A stretch of DNA of 64,000 bases from an uncultured Bacteroidales bacterium. GTDB taxonomy: Bacteria; Bacteroidota; Bacteroidia; Bacteroidales; F082. A model generated the notes under the pieces. That model was not told where the DNA came from, made no database searches, and saw only the letters and a program-made list of their open reading frames with translations. A program made the position numbers and the translations under genes. The stretch spans positions 124,001 to 188,000 of the forward strand of contig CAMJRR010000001.1 of assembly GCA_946408345.1 (NCBI GenBank). Direction: 5' to 3'. Below are positions 45,574-54,316 of this stretch, one piece after another (position 1 is the stretch's first letter; each line of letters opens with the position of its first letter).

Positions 45574-48092
45574 GCTTTTTCTTCTTTTTTCTTGGGTTTG
45601 AAAGTATAGACGAGGGCACCAATCAGGCCCAAAATCATGATAAGCGAGCTGGCAAACGAAATGGCATTGCCTGTCGAATAAGCCTTGGGTGCATATTCCA
45701 TGACGATGTCATGCTCACCGCTTGGGATGAGGGCGGCACGCAGGATGTAGTTGGCGCGGAGCAAAGGCTGTTCCTGTCCGTCAACATACATCTTCCAACC
45801 CTTTTCAGTCCAAATCTCGGAGAAGACGACAAGATAGTTGGCGTCCTGAGGTCCCTGAGCCTGTCGAAGGGCCGGCATAAACCTATAAGTCAATCTGTTG
45901 GGCTGATAATCCTCCAAGGTAATCTCAGGCATAATACTGTCAGTAAGCTGATAATTTCCAATCTGTTGCGCAAACTCCCTATTGAGGATGGCAGCGCGAG
46001 CCAAGTCGGTTTCTGCGATGGCGTCGATCTCCTCATTAGGTGTGCCTACCCAACGGACATCGTTCACCACCCAAGCATTGCCCAAAGCGTTGGGGTTGGG
46101 GAAGGGCTGTGAGTTGGGATTGACGATGATGTACTTGGTGTTCAGCATGTTGATTACTTTTTGCTGCGACAAGCTCAGCAACAAATCCTGTGCAGTCTTG
46201 GCGCCTCTGAGCTGGTTGAGTTCACCACCAAGGTATTGTGTGATAACGTCTTGATAGCGTCGCAGTTTGGCACCCGAATAGCCGCCTAATGATTTGTGGA
46301 AATAGCAGGTGCTGGCATCGTTGAACATGTCCTTGGTGATGTCGGCCACACGGAAGTCTAAGTCGTTGTCGTTCAAGATGTATTGGTCGGCGGCGGAAGC
46401 TACAAATGGCTTGTCGTACTTCTGCTTGCTGACGAACTTGTCGTTGTTGAGGTAGCGCTTGTCGATGGGATACATGTCGATCAAAACCAAAACAGCAAGT
46501 ATAGGGAAGGCAATTTGTCCTTTCAGCTTGCCCTTACCATAAAGGAAGAGCGGCACAGCAGCCAGAATGATGAAGAGCAGGCTACGTAAAGCGTCCTTGC
46601 GGAAGATGGCCACACGCACATCCTCGAGCTGCGAAGCAAACTGGGCATAGAGCGCACCGTCCTTGCCTTTGCTCATGGCCGCAAACTGCTCGGCTTCGCC
46701 TTGGCTGAGGAAGCTGAAAAACACCTTTGGAGCGATGTAGAACAAGAGGCAAATGCCTGCGGTAATGCCTAAGGCAATATAGAACTTTTTGATATTTTTT
46801 TGGAAACTGTCGGGATTTTTCACCAACTCAGCAAGACCTAAGAAACCTAATAGCGGCATGGTGACCTCAGCAATGACCAAGGTCATGGATACCGCTCTAA
46901 ACTTATCATAACCAGGGATATAGTCGAGGAAGAAGTTGGTGAAACCCATGAAGTTCTTGCCCCAGCTGAGCAGGATGGAGAGCAAGGTGGCTATCAACAA
47001 GGCCCATTTCAGGTTGCCTTTCACGGTCAGGGCTCCCAAGATGAAGAGAAAGACGACAATGGCACCCACATAGACGGGGCCGCTCGTGCCGGGTTGGTCG
47101 CCCCAATAGGCATTGCTCTGCGCGATGCTTTCCTTGAACCGACTATCGGCTTTTTCGAGGGCTGGATTCTGTTTGCCGATATAGGCCGAAGCACCACCTT
47201 TGGCATTGGGAATCAGCAAGCTCCAGGTCTCGCCCTTACCATAGCTCCATTGCGTGATGTAGTCGCGGTCGAGGCCTTGGGTTTGGTTGTCTTCGTTACG
47301 AGTGAGCACCGGTTTGCCACGGGTGGTCTCCTTGCCAAATTCATAGTTGCCGTAGAGGGCCGTCGAACAAGTCAGTACACCGATAATGGCAGCCACAACC
47401 AAACCTATAGAAGCCTTGAAGAAATGCCCCAACTTCTTGTTTTTGATATCGCTGATGAGCTCTGCAATGACCAAAATGACGATAATCAACGCGAGATAGT
47501 AGGTGATTTGCAAGTGGTTGGTGCGCACTTCAAAAGCCAAGGCGAAGGCGGTCAGAAGCCAACCCCATAGGTATTTGCCTTTGTAGGTTAGCAACACACC
47601 CGCAATGACCGGTGCCATATAGGCCATAGCCATGGCTTTGGCGTTATGGCCAGCACCAATCACGATGAATAGATAGGATGTGAATCCGTATGCAATGGCT
47701 CCAATGAAGCTAATCCAGAAGCCACAATCCAGTATGAGCAATAGGACGAAAAAGCCTAACATACAGATGAATACGGAGCCGATAGGGTGGGGGAATCCCA
47801 AACTTAGGCCTTTGTAGATAGGATTGGTGAGGTTGCCTTTTGGGGCTACAGAAATGTTCCATGCAGGCATGCCTCCGAAAGGAGCGTTGGTCCAAAGGGT
47901 TTGCTCGCCAGTGGCCTCACGGAAGTCAGTGATTTCCTGAGACATGCCAAGATGCATCTCGATGTCGTGTTGCTTGATGCGCTTGCCTTGCAGTACAGGG
48001 TTAAAGTAAATCAGCGTGATGACCGCAAAGGCGATAATAGCGGCAACGATACTGAGGATGTTTTTGTTTTTTTGGAAAAAGTTATTTTTCAT
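45570..48092 (-). CDS. YfhO-family integral membrane protein
   Basis: An 840-residue protein with about 12-13 membrane helices in the N-terminal 540 residues and a long periplasmic tail ending with a final helix (ISFASSLIMILGLIGALVYTF). The landmarks EKGWKMYVDGQEQPLLRANYILRAALIPSG and GAGHNAKAMAMAY are typical of the YfhO family, GT-C-like membrane proteins that transfer sugars from polyprenyl-phosphate donors to extracytoplasmic targets (seen for some members; here inferred). Within it, codons for LRQAQGP mark a palindromic element at 45851-45871. Between the DUF4834-like gene (15 bp) and the GT4 gene (4-bp overlap). Confidence 0.82.
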   Translation of the reverse strand: MKNNFFQKNKNILSIVAAIIAFAVITLIYFNPVLQGKRIKQHDIEMHLGMSQEITDFREATGEQTLWTNAPFGGMPAWNISVAPKGNLTNPIYKGLSLGFPHPIGSVFICMLGFFVLLLILDCGFWISFIGAIAYGFTSYLFIVIGAGHNAKAMAMAYMAPVIAGVLLTYKGKYLWGWLLTAFALAFEVRTNHLQITYYLALIIVILVIAELISDIKNKKLGHFFKASIGLVVAAIIGVLTCSTALYGNYEFGKETTRGKPVLTRNEDNQTQGLDRDYITQWSYGKGETWSLLIPNAKGGASAYIGKQNPALEKADSRFKESIAQSNAYWGDQPGTSGPVYVGAIVVFLFILGALTVKGNLKWALLIATLLSILLSWGKNFMGFTNFFLDYIPGYDKFRAVSMTLVIAEVTMPLLGFLGLAELVKNPDSFQKNIKKFYIALGITAGICLLFYIAPKVFFSFLSQGEAEQFAAMSKGKDGALYAQFASQLEDVRVAIFRKDALRSLLFIILAAVPLFLYGKGKLKGQIAFPILAVLVLIDMYPIDKRYLNNDKFVSKQKYDKPFVASAADQYILNDNDLDFRVADITKDMFNDASTCYFHKSLGGYSGAKLRRYQDVITQYLGGELNQLRGAKTAQDLLLSLSQQKVINMLNTKYIIVNPNSQPFPNPNALGNAWVVNDVRWVGTPNEEIDAIAETDLARAAILNREFAQQIGNYQLTDSIMPEITLEDYQPNRLTYRFMPALRQAQGPQDANYLVVFSEIWTEKGWKMYVDGQEQPLLRANYILRAALIPSGEHDIVMEYAPKAYSTGNAISFASSLIMILGLIGALVYTFKPKKKEEKA
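45851..45871. repeat. Palindromic element read in frame (RQAQGP / LSLSKG)
   Basis: GTCCCTGAGCCTGTCGAAGG gives LRQAQGP in the YfhO reading frame and SLSLSKGR on the other strand. The same short sequence is a recurrent interspersed element in many bacteria (recalled, not searched). Confidence 0.55.
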
Positions 48093-48107
48093 CGCGATGG
48101 GTTGTTT

Positions 48108-48323
48108 CTATTTAATCTCTTCAAAATCAGTGTATTCTCCAATATTTGGGTCGACATGGGGTTTCTTGTCCTCATGGCTGGCAGTTTGGGTTTCTTCTTG
48201 CTCATATTGATTCATCTGTTTCTCCAGCTTTCGCATCTTTCTTCTGAATATCAGCTTGATAAGCATGCTGAAAGCATAAAAAAACAGTACGGCAATGAGT
48301 AATATTCTTAAAAGGGCTCCCAT
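48108..48323 (-). CDS. Small membrane-anchored DUF4834-like protein
   Basis: A 71-residue protein: one N-terminal membrane helix (LLRILLIAVLFFYAFSMLIKLIF), a basic-to-acidic coiled segment (RRKMRKLEKQMNQYEQEE), and an acidic C-terminus with a conserved-looking DPNIGEYTDFEEI. The shape and this last motif match the DUF4834 family of Bacteroidetes, known to lie next to YfhO-type genes. Function unknown. It sits 15 bp upstream of the YfhO gene and 27 bp downstream of the GT2 gene, inside the same operon. Confidence 0.7.
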   Translation of the reverse strand: MGALLRILLIAVLFFYAFSMLIKLIFRRKMRKLEKQMNQYEQEETQTASHEDKKPHVDPNIGEYTDFEEIK

Positions 48324-48350
48324 GTTCTTATTTTATAAGGTGCTGCGAAA

Positions 48351-49337
48351 TTACGATTTTTCCTTTTGCGAAGGCAGTTTTTTGCTCAAAATGTCTCTCC
48401 AAGCCGCTCCAAGGAACCCCAATCCATAACCGAAAAGCTGGCAATAAGAGGCTGGTATAGAGAGTAATGCGACTTTCAAGCTCTTGTTTTTCAGCAACGA
48501 ATCAATGAAAACCATAAGGCAGTAGAGTAGGATAGGGGCGAACCAGAGCCAATGGTGGTAAATGCCCAACATGACCAAAACCAGGTTGCCGACCACAAAA
48601 GCGGCAGGCAAGAGATGGACAAGCTTGAAAGTCTCGGGATACTTGTTCTTCAAAACCACACGCGCCTCGCCTGAATGCTTCACTTGACGGAAGAACGAGC
48701 TGAACTTGACCCGCCTTTTATGGTAGACAAAAGCATCTGGAAAAAGCCTGCAACTATAGCCGCCTTTGAAGATTCGGGTGCTCAAGTCGATGTCCTCGCC
48801 ATAACGCATAGGAGCAAAGCCTCCCAAAGCTTGGTAAACGCTTTTCTTGATGCCAAGGTTGAAGCTGCGGGGATAGAATTTGTCCATTTTCTTCTTGCCG
48901 CCACGTATGCCGCCCGTGGTGAAAAACGAGGTCATCGAGTAGTTGATGGCTTTCTGTATGGGCGTGAACGAATTGTGGGCGCGGTCGGGACCGCCAAAGG
49001 CATCGCAAGGCTCTCTGTCCAGCTCTTCTTTGATGATCTCCAAGTAGTTTTCAGGAACGATGACATCGGAATCCAGGATGATGAGATAGTCACCTTGGCT
49101 GTGCTCGGCACCGTAGTTGCGTGACGGACCAGGGCCTGAGTTGGACTTGAAATAATAGTTCAAAACCAACTGTCCCTTGTATTTATCGCAGATCGCATCG
49201 CATTTTTCCGTTGAGCCATCCTCTACAACAACAACCTCAAAATCCTTGAAAGTTTGGTGACAAAGGCTCTCCAGCAGCTCGTCGACTTCCTGCGGTCGGT
49301 TGTAGACAGGTATGATGATTGAAAACTGCATTTTCAT
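48351..49337 (-). CDS. Family 2-type glycosyltransferase (GT-A)
   Basis: The start is placed at MKMQFSIIIPVYNRP (49337); upstream TTG-initiated residues are not needed. The 328 residues include the GT2 hallmarks: FSIIIPVYNRPQEVDELLES, VVEDGST, the DxD-like YLIILDSDVIVP, and a membrane-associated C-terminal part (FVVGNLVLVMLGIYHHWLWF). GT2 enzymes transfer sugars with inversion. It is first in the operon ending at 43082 and shares a 62-bp intergenic region with the divergent methyltransferase. A TATCTTTG -7 box (complement of 49347-49354) is 9 bp upstream of the ATG. Confidence 0.86.
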   Translation of the reverse strand: MKMQFSIIIPVYNRPQEVDELLESLCHQTFKDFEVVVVEDGSTEKCDAICDKYKGQLVLNYYFKSNSGPGPSRNYGAEHSQGDYLIILDSDVIVPENYLEIIKEELDREPCDAFGGPDRAHNSFTPIQKAINYSMTSFFTTGGIRGGKKKMDKFYPRSFNLGIKKSVYQALGGFAPMRYGEDIDLSTRIFKGGYSCRLFPDAFVYHKRRVKFSSFFRQVKHSGEARVVLKNKYPETFKLVHLLPAAFVVGNLVLVMLGIYHHWLWFAPILLYCLMVFIDSLLKNKSLKVALLSIPASYCQLFGYGLGFLGAAWRDILSKKLPSQKEKS

Positions 49338-49342
49338 TATTT

Positions 49343-49375
49343 TTTGCAAAGATAGGGATTCTTTCCGTACTTTTG
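49343..49375 (+). promoter_or_regulatory. Promoter of methyltransferase gene
   Basis: TTTG (49343-49346), 21 bp, TACTTTTG (49368-49375), then 24 bp to the ATG at 49400. It overlaps the minus-strand -7 box of the GT2 gene (49347-49354). Confidence 0.7.
49347..49354 (-). promoter_or_regulatory. -7 box of GT2 operon
   Basis: TATCTTTG on the minus strand, exact TAnnTTTG, 9 bp before the ATG at 49337; it lies inside the spacer of the divergent promoter, so the two promoters cannot easily be occupied together. Confidence 0.55.
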
Positions 49376-49399
49376 CGATTCAAATGTGATTATCCGAAA

Positions 49400-50170
49400 A
49401 TGAAGAAGTTGATTTCTCTTTTTACAAGGATTTTTCCTCGTCAGTGGCTCATCAAGTTGAGCTATTTGTTTAGCCTCCTGGTACGTCCATTCTATATTGG
49501 CAACAAAGTGGAATGCCCCGTTTGTGGCGGACATTTCCGCAAGTTTTTGCCCTATGGTTATGGGAAGGCAATGGATAACCGTTTGTGCCCCAATTGTTTG
49601 TCGCTGGAACGCCATCGTTTGCTTTGGCTCTATTTGAAAGAGAAGACGGATTTCTTCACTGCACCGCTTAAGGTGTTGCATTTTGCCCCTGAACAACCTT
49701 TCCTGAAGCGTTTCCGTGCCTTGAAGAACTTGGATTATACTACCGCTGACCTTGATTCACCCATCGCAGACTTGCATTTGGATGTCACCGCCATCGATCA
49801 GCCAAGCGGCACCTACGATGTGGTTATCTGCAACCATGTGTTGGAGCATGTGAGCGATGCAAACAAGGCTTTTTCGGAAATCAAGCGCATCCTGAAGCCT
49901 AATGGTTGGGCTATTTTGTTGGTCCCTATCAATCCTGATGTGGATACCTTTGAAGATCCAAGCATTACCGACCCGAAGGAGCGTGAGCGTCTTTTTGGTC
50001 AATACGACCATGTGCGCCAGTTTGGCCGTGACTATGCAGAGGTGCTGCGCAAAGCTGGCTTTGTGGTGACGGAAGACAGACTTTATTACGAGATTTCAGA
50101 GCAGCAGCGTGAGCGGATGCATTTGGCGCGCAGGGGAGAAGAGATCATTTACCGTTGTTCATTGTCGTGA
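49400..50170 (+). CDS. Zinc-ribbon SAM-dependent methyltransferase
   Basis: The start is placed at MKKLISLFTRIFPRQW (49400), which follows the promoter at a normal distance; the longer frame would run through the promoter. The 256 residues include a zinc-ribbon-like cysteine pair set (CPVCGGHF ... LCPNCLSLERHRLLW), then a class I Rossmann methyltransferase: VLHFAPEQPF, YDVVICNHVLEHVSD, ILKPNGWAILLVP. Such proteins methylate sugars or lipid-linked intermediates in surface polysaccharide synthesis, a plausible role given the adjacent glycosyltransferase operon. The substrate is not deducible. The stop codon lies in the first arm of a palindrome (50167-50189). Confidence 0.82.
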   Translation: MKKLISLFTRIFPRQWLIKLSYLFSLLVRPFYIGNKVECPVCGGHFRKFLPYGYGKAMDNRLCPNCLSLERHRLLWLYLKEKTDFFTAPLKVLHFAPEQPFLKRFRALKNLDYTTADLDSPIADLHLDVTAIDQPSGTYDVVICNHVLEHVSDANKAFSEIKRILKPNGWAILLVPINPDVDTFEDPSITDPKERERLFGQYDHVRQFGRDYAEVLRKAGFVVTEDRLYYEISEQQRERMHLARRGEEIIYRCSLS

Positions 50171-50259
50171 ATTGCGTCTCGCAATTCACACGCATTGTCA
50201 AGAATTGCGTCTCGCAATTCAAAAACCTCATATAGAATCAAACTGCGGGACGCAGTTTG
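50167..50259. repeat. Cluster of three related palindromes
   Basis: GTGAATTGCG-TCT-CGCAATTCAC (50167-50189), GAATTGCG-TCT-CGCAATTC (50202-50220) and CAAACTGCG-GGA-CGCAGTTTG (50239-50259) share the core TGCG-NNN-CGCA, while outer stem bases differ with compensating changes. They fill most of the gap between the methyltransferase stop and the rpmH terminator. Confidence 0.85.
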
Positions 50260-50284
50260 TGACAATGACAATGAAAAACAACAA

Positions 50285-50311
50285 AAGGCGAACCCCTAAT
50301 GAGGTCGCCTT
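50285..50311 (-). terminator. Terminator of rpmH
   Basis: On the minus strand AAGGCGA and TCGCCTT pair around 13 nt and are followed by TTTGTT. It lies 38 bp past the rpmH stop. Confidence 0.7.
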
Positions 50312-50348
50312 CGTTACCTTAAATGAGAAATATAACGGCTTCCGAAAA

Positions 50349-50495
50349 TTAATACTCGTCAGAAACTGTAAGTTTTTTTCTGCCTTTGGCTCTTCTGCGG
50401 GCCAAAACCTTACGGCCGTTAGCCGTTGACATTCTTTCTCTGAAACCGTGTTTGTTTCTACGTTTTCTGTTTGAAGGTTGATAAGTGCGCTTCAT
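50349..50495 (-). CDS. rpmH: Ribosomal protein L34
   Basis: A 48-residue basic protein: [20 protein letters not shown] followed by [20 protein letters not shown], which is the universal L34 sequence. The start ATG (50493-50495, complement) and TAA stop give a length within the family's usual 44-52 residues. It is encoded alone, with its own -7 box (complement of 50549-50556) and its own terminator, instead of next to rnpA as in many bacteria. It binds 23S rRNA in the large ribosomal subunit. Confidence 0.98.
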   Translation of the reverse strand: MKRTYQPSNRKRRNKHGFRERMSTANGRKVLARRRAKGRKKLTVSDEY

Positions 50496-50548
50496 CTCTG
50501 TATCTGTTTATTTGTTATTTTTCGCTAAAATCCCTTTGAATCGGGCTG

Positions 50549-50556
50549 CAAAAGTA
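50549..50556 (-). promoter_or_regulatory. -7 box of rpmH
   Basis: TACTTTTG on the minus strand, exact TAnnTTTG, 53 bp before the ATG; GTTG at 50576-50579 (19 bp upstream) is a one-mismatch -33 box. Confidence 0.6.
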
Positions 50557-50581
50557 CGAAGAATTTCCTTTTCTCCAACAC

Positions 50582-50630
50582 TTTTCTTGAAAAAAATAAA
50601 AAAGACAAAGCTGAATCCAACTTTGTCTTT
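50582..50630 (-). terminator. Terminator of the dipeptidase gene
   Basis: AAAGACAAAG (50621-50630, complement) and CTTTGTCTTT (50601-50610, complement) pair around a 10-nt loop and are followed by a T-rich run on the minus strand. This is a strong rho-independent terminator. Confidence 0.85.
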
Positions 50631-50654
50631 TTCAAAATATTGATATTTAATTAC

Positions 50655-52121
50655 TTATGCTATTGCTTCCTTTTCGGGGATGTTCTTCAAGGTTTCGACG
50701 AGGAAGTCCCAGAAAGGCTGCACACTCTCGATGAGCAGGGCTTCGTCGGGTGAATGCGGGTGCACCAGGGTGGGACCAAAGCTCACCATATCCCAATGCG
50801 GATACTTCGAACCGAGGATGCCGCATTCCAAACCAGCGTGGATGACCATCACCTTGGGCTCTTTGCCGAACTTCTCCAAGTAAACCTTCTTCATCAGGTT
50901 GAGGATGGGGGAGTTGATATTGGGCTTCCAACCGGGATAGTCGCCAGTAGAATAGGCTTCAGCGCCATTGTCGGTGAGGTTCTTGCGGATTTGCTCGGCC
51001 AGTTTGTCCTTGGCGGCGTCAACGAGGCTTCGTGTCAACGAGGCAGTTGTAATCTTGCCATTTTCCATCTTGATGGTGGCCAGGTTGCTAGAGGTCTCCG
51101 TGGTGCCTTCAAAGTCTTCCGACATGGCAATGACGCCGTTGGGATAGCGAGCGATGGCGCAGAACATGTTGTCTTGTGTCTTCACGTCGATGACTTGTTT
51201 GGGCATTTCAGCGGCTTCGCAGAGGATGGCCAGTTCAGGCTCGACTTCAGCGAACTCTTCCTTGCAGATGCCCTCATATTCAGCGGCGTACATTTTGAAT
51301 TCTTCTTCCTTGTCCGCAGGGACGACCACGATGGCTTCAGCCTCTCTTGGGATGGCATTGCGCAAGCTACCGCCATCGATGCAGGCGAGGCGCATGCCAT
51401 ATTTCTCGGCTGCCATCAGCAGCATGGTGTTCAGCACCTTGTTGGCGTTGGCGCGACCCAAATTGATGTCCATGCCCGAATGACCGCCTTTCAACCCTTT
51501 CACGAAGAGGCGGAAGGCTTTCATGCCAGCGGGGACATCTTCAAATGTAGGTGTCCAGGTGCCGATGTTGTCGACGCCGCCGGCGCAACCCACGTAGAGT
51601 TCGCCTTCGGTCTCGGAATCCATGTTCATCAGAATGTCGCCTTTCAGCACACCGGGTTGCAGCTTGTTGGCACCCGTCATGCCAGTCTCTTCGTCGATGG
51701 TGAAGAGGGCTTCGATGGGACCGTGTTGCAGGTCGGTGGCTTCGAGCACTGCCATGGCAGCGGCAGCACCCAGACCATCGTCGGCGCCGAGGGTGGTGCC
51801 GTTGGCCTTCACCCAGCCGTTTTCGATGTGGGTCTCAATCGGGTCGTTCTCGAAATCGTGTACCTTGTCGGCATTCTTTTGCGGGACCATGTCCAAGTGG
51901 GCTTGCAGGATGACGCCTTTGCGGTTCTCCATGCCAGGAGTGGCGGGTTTGCGCATGATGACGTTGCCGCAATCGTCGACCATAGTCTCAAGGCCGTGGT
52001 CTTCACCCCATTGCTTCATGAAGGCGACCACCTTAGCTTCTTTCTTCGAAGGGCGCGGAATCTGCGTTAAGCTGTAGAAATTGTTGAACACGCCTTTCGG
52101 CTCCAAATCTTTGATAGTCAT
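50655..52121 (-). CDS. pepD: M20-family beta-Ala-His-type dipeptidase (PepD)
   Basis: A 488-residue cytosolic metallopeptidase. The catalytic-domain landmarks are LQAHLDMVP (His75, Asp77), GADDG (Asp114/115, bridging metal ligand), IDEETG (Glu144 catalytic, Glu145 ligand) and MDSE (Asp168); near the end VMVIHAGLECG and LVHPHSPDE complete the site. This corresponds to aminoacyl-histidine dipeptidases (PepD), which cleave Xaa-His and other dipeptides. Residue numbers were counted by eye. The two-domain length fits. The 52122-52366 gap upstream is AT-rich, with TGTTTAATTG/CAATTAAACA inverted arms (52146-52155, 52201-52210). Confidence 0.9.
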   Translation of the reverse strand: MTIKDLEPKGVFNNFYSLTQIPRPSKKEAKVVAFMKQWGEDHGLETMVDDCGNVIMRKPATPGMENRKGVILQAHLDMVPQKNADKVHDFENDPIETHIENGWVKANGTTLGADDGLGAAAAMAVLEATDLQHGPIEALFTIDEETGMTGANKLQPGVLKGDILMNMDSETEGELYVGCAGGVDNIGTWTPTFEDVPAGMKAFRLFVKGLKGGHSGMDINLGRANANKVLNTMLLMAAEKYGMRLACIDGGSLRNAIPREAEAIVVVPADKEEEFKMYAAEYEGICKEEFAEVEPELAILCEAAEMPKQVIDVKTQDNMFCAIARYPNGVIAMSEDFEGTTETSSNLATIKMENGKITTASLTRSLVDAAKDKLAEQIRKNLTDNGAEAYSTGDYPGWKPNINSPILNLMKKVYLEKFGKEPKVMVIHAGLECGILGSKYPHWDMVSFGPTLVHPHSPDEALLIESVQPFWDFLVETLKNIPEKEAIA

Positions 52122-52311
52122 GTTGTTGATTGTTTATTGTTTAACTGTTTAATTGTTGTTGCATTCGTAGATGTTGTAATTGTCTACAGCGATTGTCAAA
52201 CAATTAAACAATTCAACTGCCAACAATTCAACATCAAAATATTCGGCTAAAATACGACTTTTTTCTTATTGTCGACCAAGGGAAGGCGGATTTTTTTTGC
52301 TGATAAACGGA

Positions 52312-52337
52312 AAAAAGCCACTGAAACAGCGGCTTTT
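52312..52337 (-). terminator. Terminator of GLUG-type gene
   Basis: AAGCCGCTG and CAGTGGCTT pair around 3 nt (one G-U pair) with T-run on the minus strand, about 30 bp past the stop. Confidence 0.75.
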
Positions 52338-52366
52338 CCCATAATGTCAAATGACTGTTGGAATTG

Positions 52367-54064
52367 TCATTTACGTACCACCAATTGTTTTTTGTGAATG
52401 TTTCCTAAATTATCGGTGATTCTCAACAGATAAATGCCTTTAGATAGACTTTCGACAGCGGTTTCATTGCCTTCGAAAACCTTGACGAGTTGTCCTAGGT
52501 CGTTGTAGACTTGTGTCTTGCTAGCGGCGATACCTTTTATTATTACCATTTCGGAGGCAGGGTTGGGGTAGATTTCGATGGGTTCCGAATGGGAATCCGA
52601 AACTTCGAGCATGTCAGTGATGTTGATAATAATCTCTTTTTTCGCATCATCAAGGGTGACGACCAAAGTATCTTGTCCGATATCAAGCAGTTGAGCAAAG
52701 TTTTCGTAGAAACTGACCTTTCCTGTTGTGCTTTCCCAACTTAGACCGTAGAAGTCATTGAAGATATGGAAGTCGTCACGAACGTTATCGAAGCTATCGT
52801 ATTCATCTTCTGATATATAGCGTAAGCTGACTGGAGCAACGGCAACGAAGCGAGTTGGACAATAATTCTCAAGGCCTGGATAGGGGTAGTTGTTTTCATA
52901 AAAAGTCCACCCAGAACCCAGAAGGTCAGTCATGTTAAAACCAATCATCTCGTGGGTAAAACGGGGCTCGGCCACACCTTCCACGTCGTTGCCAGGTGCC
53001 ATGCCTTTCTTGTCGGTTAGTTGGCAGTCATAGTAGCAGTTGTTGGCATGGCTGGGTTGGCCTTCCTCGGTCCAAAGGTAACCGATGGCGGCTCTTGCCG
53101 ATGGCCCGAATACACCACCATAGTTCAGGAGGTAGGCTGTGGTGTTCTCGGAGTCATAGTTGGTCACGAAACCGACCACACCACCAGAGTAAACACTTGA
53201 GGCAAAGATGTTTCCGGCATTTACGTTGTGGTCGATGGCCGCATTGGCACTGTAGCCGATGGTGCCGCCAACAGAGGTGGTGCCGCTAATGTTGCCAGTG
53301 TTTACGCAATTGGTAAGTACGCCATAGAAGTCACCGACGATGCCTCCAACGAAGTCCATGTCAGAATAGATGTTTCCGCTGTTGGTGCAATTATCGATTA
53401 CACCCCAACTGGCACCTGCAATACCGCCTGTGTAATAGAAAGTAGTGTTTACATCGCTGTAATTATGGCAGTTGTAGATTTCGGAACCCTCGCCAGCCGC
53501 ACCTACAATGGCTCCTGTGTATATCTCCCCATTAATTTGGCTGTCCTTAATGCTGAGATTGCTGATGGAGGCGTTGGCCCCGATGACGGAAAACAGGCCT
53601 TGGTTGGAGTTGTTGGTGCTGTAATCAGTGGTGAGGTTAGTGATGGTGTGCCCACCACCGTCGAAGTGACCAAAGAAGATTTTCTCTCCAGGGATGGAGA
53701 TGGGCATCCAAGGCGTGTAGTCGCTGAGGTCAAGGTCTTTGTCCAACAGGAAATACTGGTCGGCATAGCCAGGGTTGCCGTTGGGGAAGATGTCTCCGCT
53801 GGCTTCGGTGCCACTGTTGACACGTGTCGCAATTTCGGTTAATTCCTCTGCCGAGGCGACAATGTAAGGGTCGTCATACGTTCCAGTGCCACCGCTTCTG
53901 CCCGGTGTCGTGTTGACCTTTAGTTCGCCTAAAGGCCGCATGGCATTAAGGGTCGCCCCGATGTTGGGCGTGTCATAATCGTATCCGATGCGAGCTTGCA
54001 TCTGCGCAAAGGTGGTAAATCCACTCAATGAGAGTGCGAGGAGTAAAACAAGGAATTTTTTCAT
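52367..54064 (-). CDS. T9SS-sorted GLUG/beta-helix adhesin-like protein
   Basis: The start is placed at MKKFLVLLLALSLSGF (54064), giving a normal signal peptide and 565 residues. Repeats with G-x-I-V-G and NSGNI patterns (YTGAIVGAAGEGSEIYNC, VGGIVGDFYGVLTNCVNTGN, VGGTIGYSANAAIDHN, SGGVVGFVTNY) form a GLUG-type beta solenoid over about residues 150-330. They are followed by ~150 residues of unrecognised beta sequence and a type A sorting domain (IYPNPASEMVIIKGI). GLUG repeats are found in bacterial adhesins and IgA-peptidase-like proteins. A -7 box (54111-54118) lies 46 bp upstream. Confidence 0.82.
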   Translation of the reverse strand: MKKFLVLLLALSLSGFTTFAQMQARIGYDYDTPNIGATLNAMRPLGELKVNTTPGRSGGTGTYDDPYIVASAEELTEIATRVNSGTEASGDIFPNGNPGYADQYFLLDKDLDLSDYTPWMPISIPGEKIFFGHFDGGGHTITNLTTDYSTNNSNQGLFSVIGANASISNLSIKDSQINGEIYTGAIVGAAGEGSEIYNCHNYSDVNTTFYYTGGIAGASWGVIDNCTNSGNIYSDMDFVGGIVGDFYGVLTNCVNTGNISGTTSVGGTIGYSANAAIDHNVNAGNIFASSVYSGGVVGFVTNYDSENTTAYLLNYGGVFGPSARAAIGYLWTEEGQPSHANNCYYDCQLTDKKGMAPGNDVEGVAEPRFTHEMIGFNMTDLLGSGWTFYENNYPYPGLENYCPTRFVAVAPVSLRYISEDEYDSFDNVRDDFHIFNDFYGLSWESTTGKVSFYENFAQLLDIGQDTLVVTLDDAKKEIIINITDMLEVSDSHSEPIEIYPNPASEMVIIKGIAASKTQVYNDLGQLVKVFEGNETAVESLSKGIYLLRITDNLGNIHKKQLVVRK

Positions 54065-54110
54065 GGCTGTAAGGTTTTTGTTGACTGCAATGTTGTGTTT
54101 ATTACGCATG

Positions 54111-54118
54111 CAAAATTA
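54111..54118 (-). promoter_or_regulatory. -7 box of GLUG-type gene
   Basis: TAATTTTG on the minus strand, exact TAnnTTTG. The 54065-54316 gap also holds the plus -7 box at 54262-54269, so it is a divergent promoter region. Confidence 0.5.
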
Positions 54119-54261
54119 GGATTTTTTTTGCTTTGTAGAGAAATGAAGTGGTTTTTTGCACATATCCTCAAATTGTTTTTCGTAACCCTCAGATTTAATT
54201 GTTTTTGTGTGTCATCCGATACATTTTTGTCAAACTCTTTCTCTGTTTCCCCAAATTGTTG

Positions 54262-54269
54262 TACTTTTG
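54262..54269 (+). promoter_or_regulatory. -7 box of PorE-like gene
   Basis: TACTTTTG, exact TAnnTTTG, 47 bp before the ATG at 54317. Confidence 0.6.
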
Positions 54270-54316
54270 TCCGATAATATTAGTGCCTTTTGTGCGTTTC
54301 TACCATTAGAGATTTA

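Noticed and set aside
50754..52070. Long plus-strand open frame (about 440 codons) opposite the dipeptidase gene
   Set aside because: It is antisense to a gene with full M20 active-site motifs and has no recognisable domain, signal or ribosome binding site.
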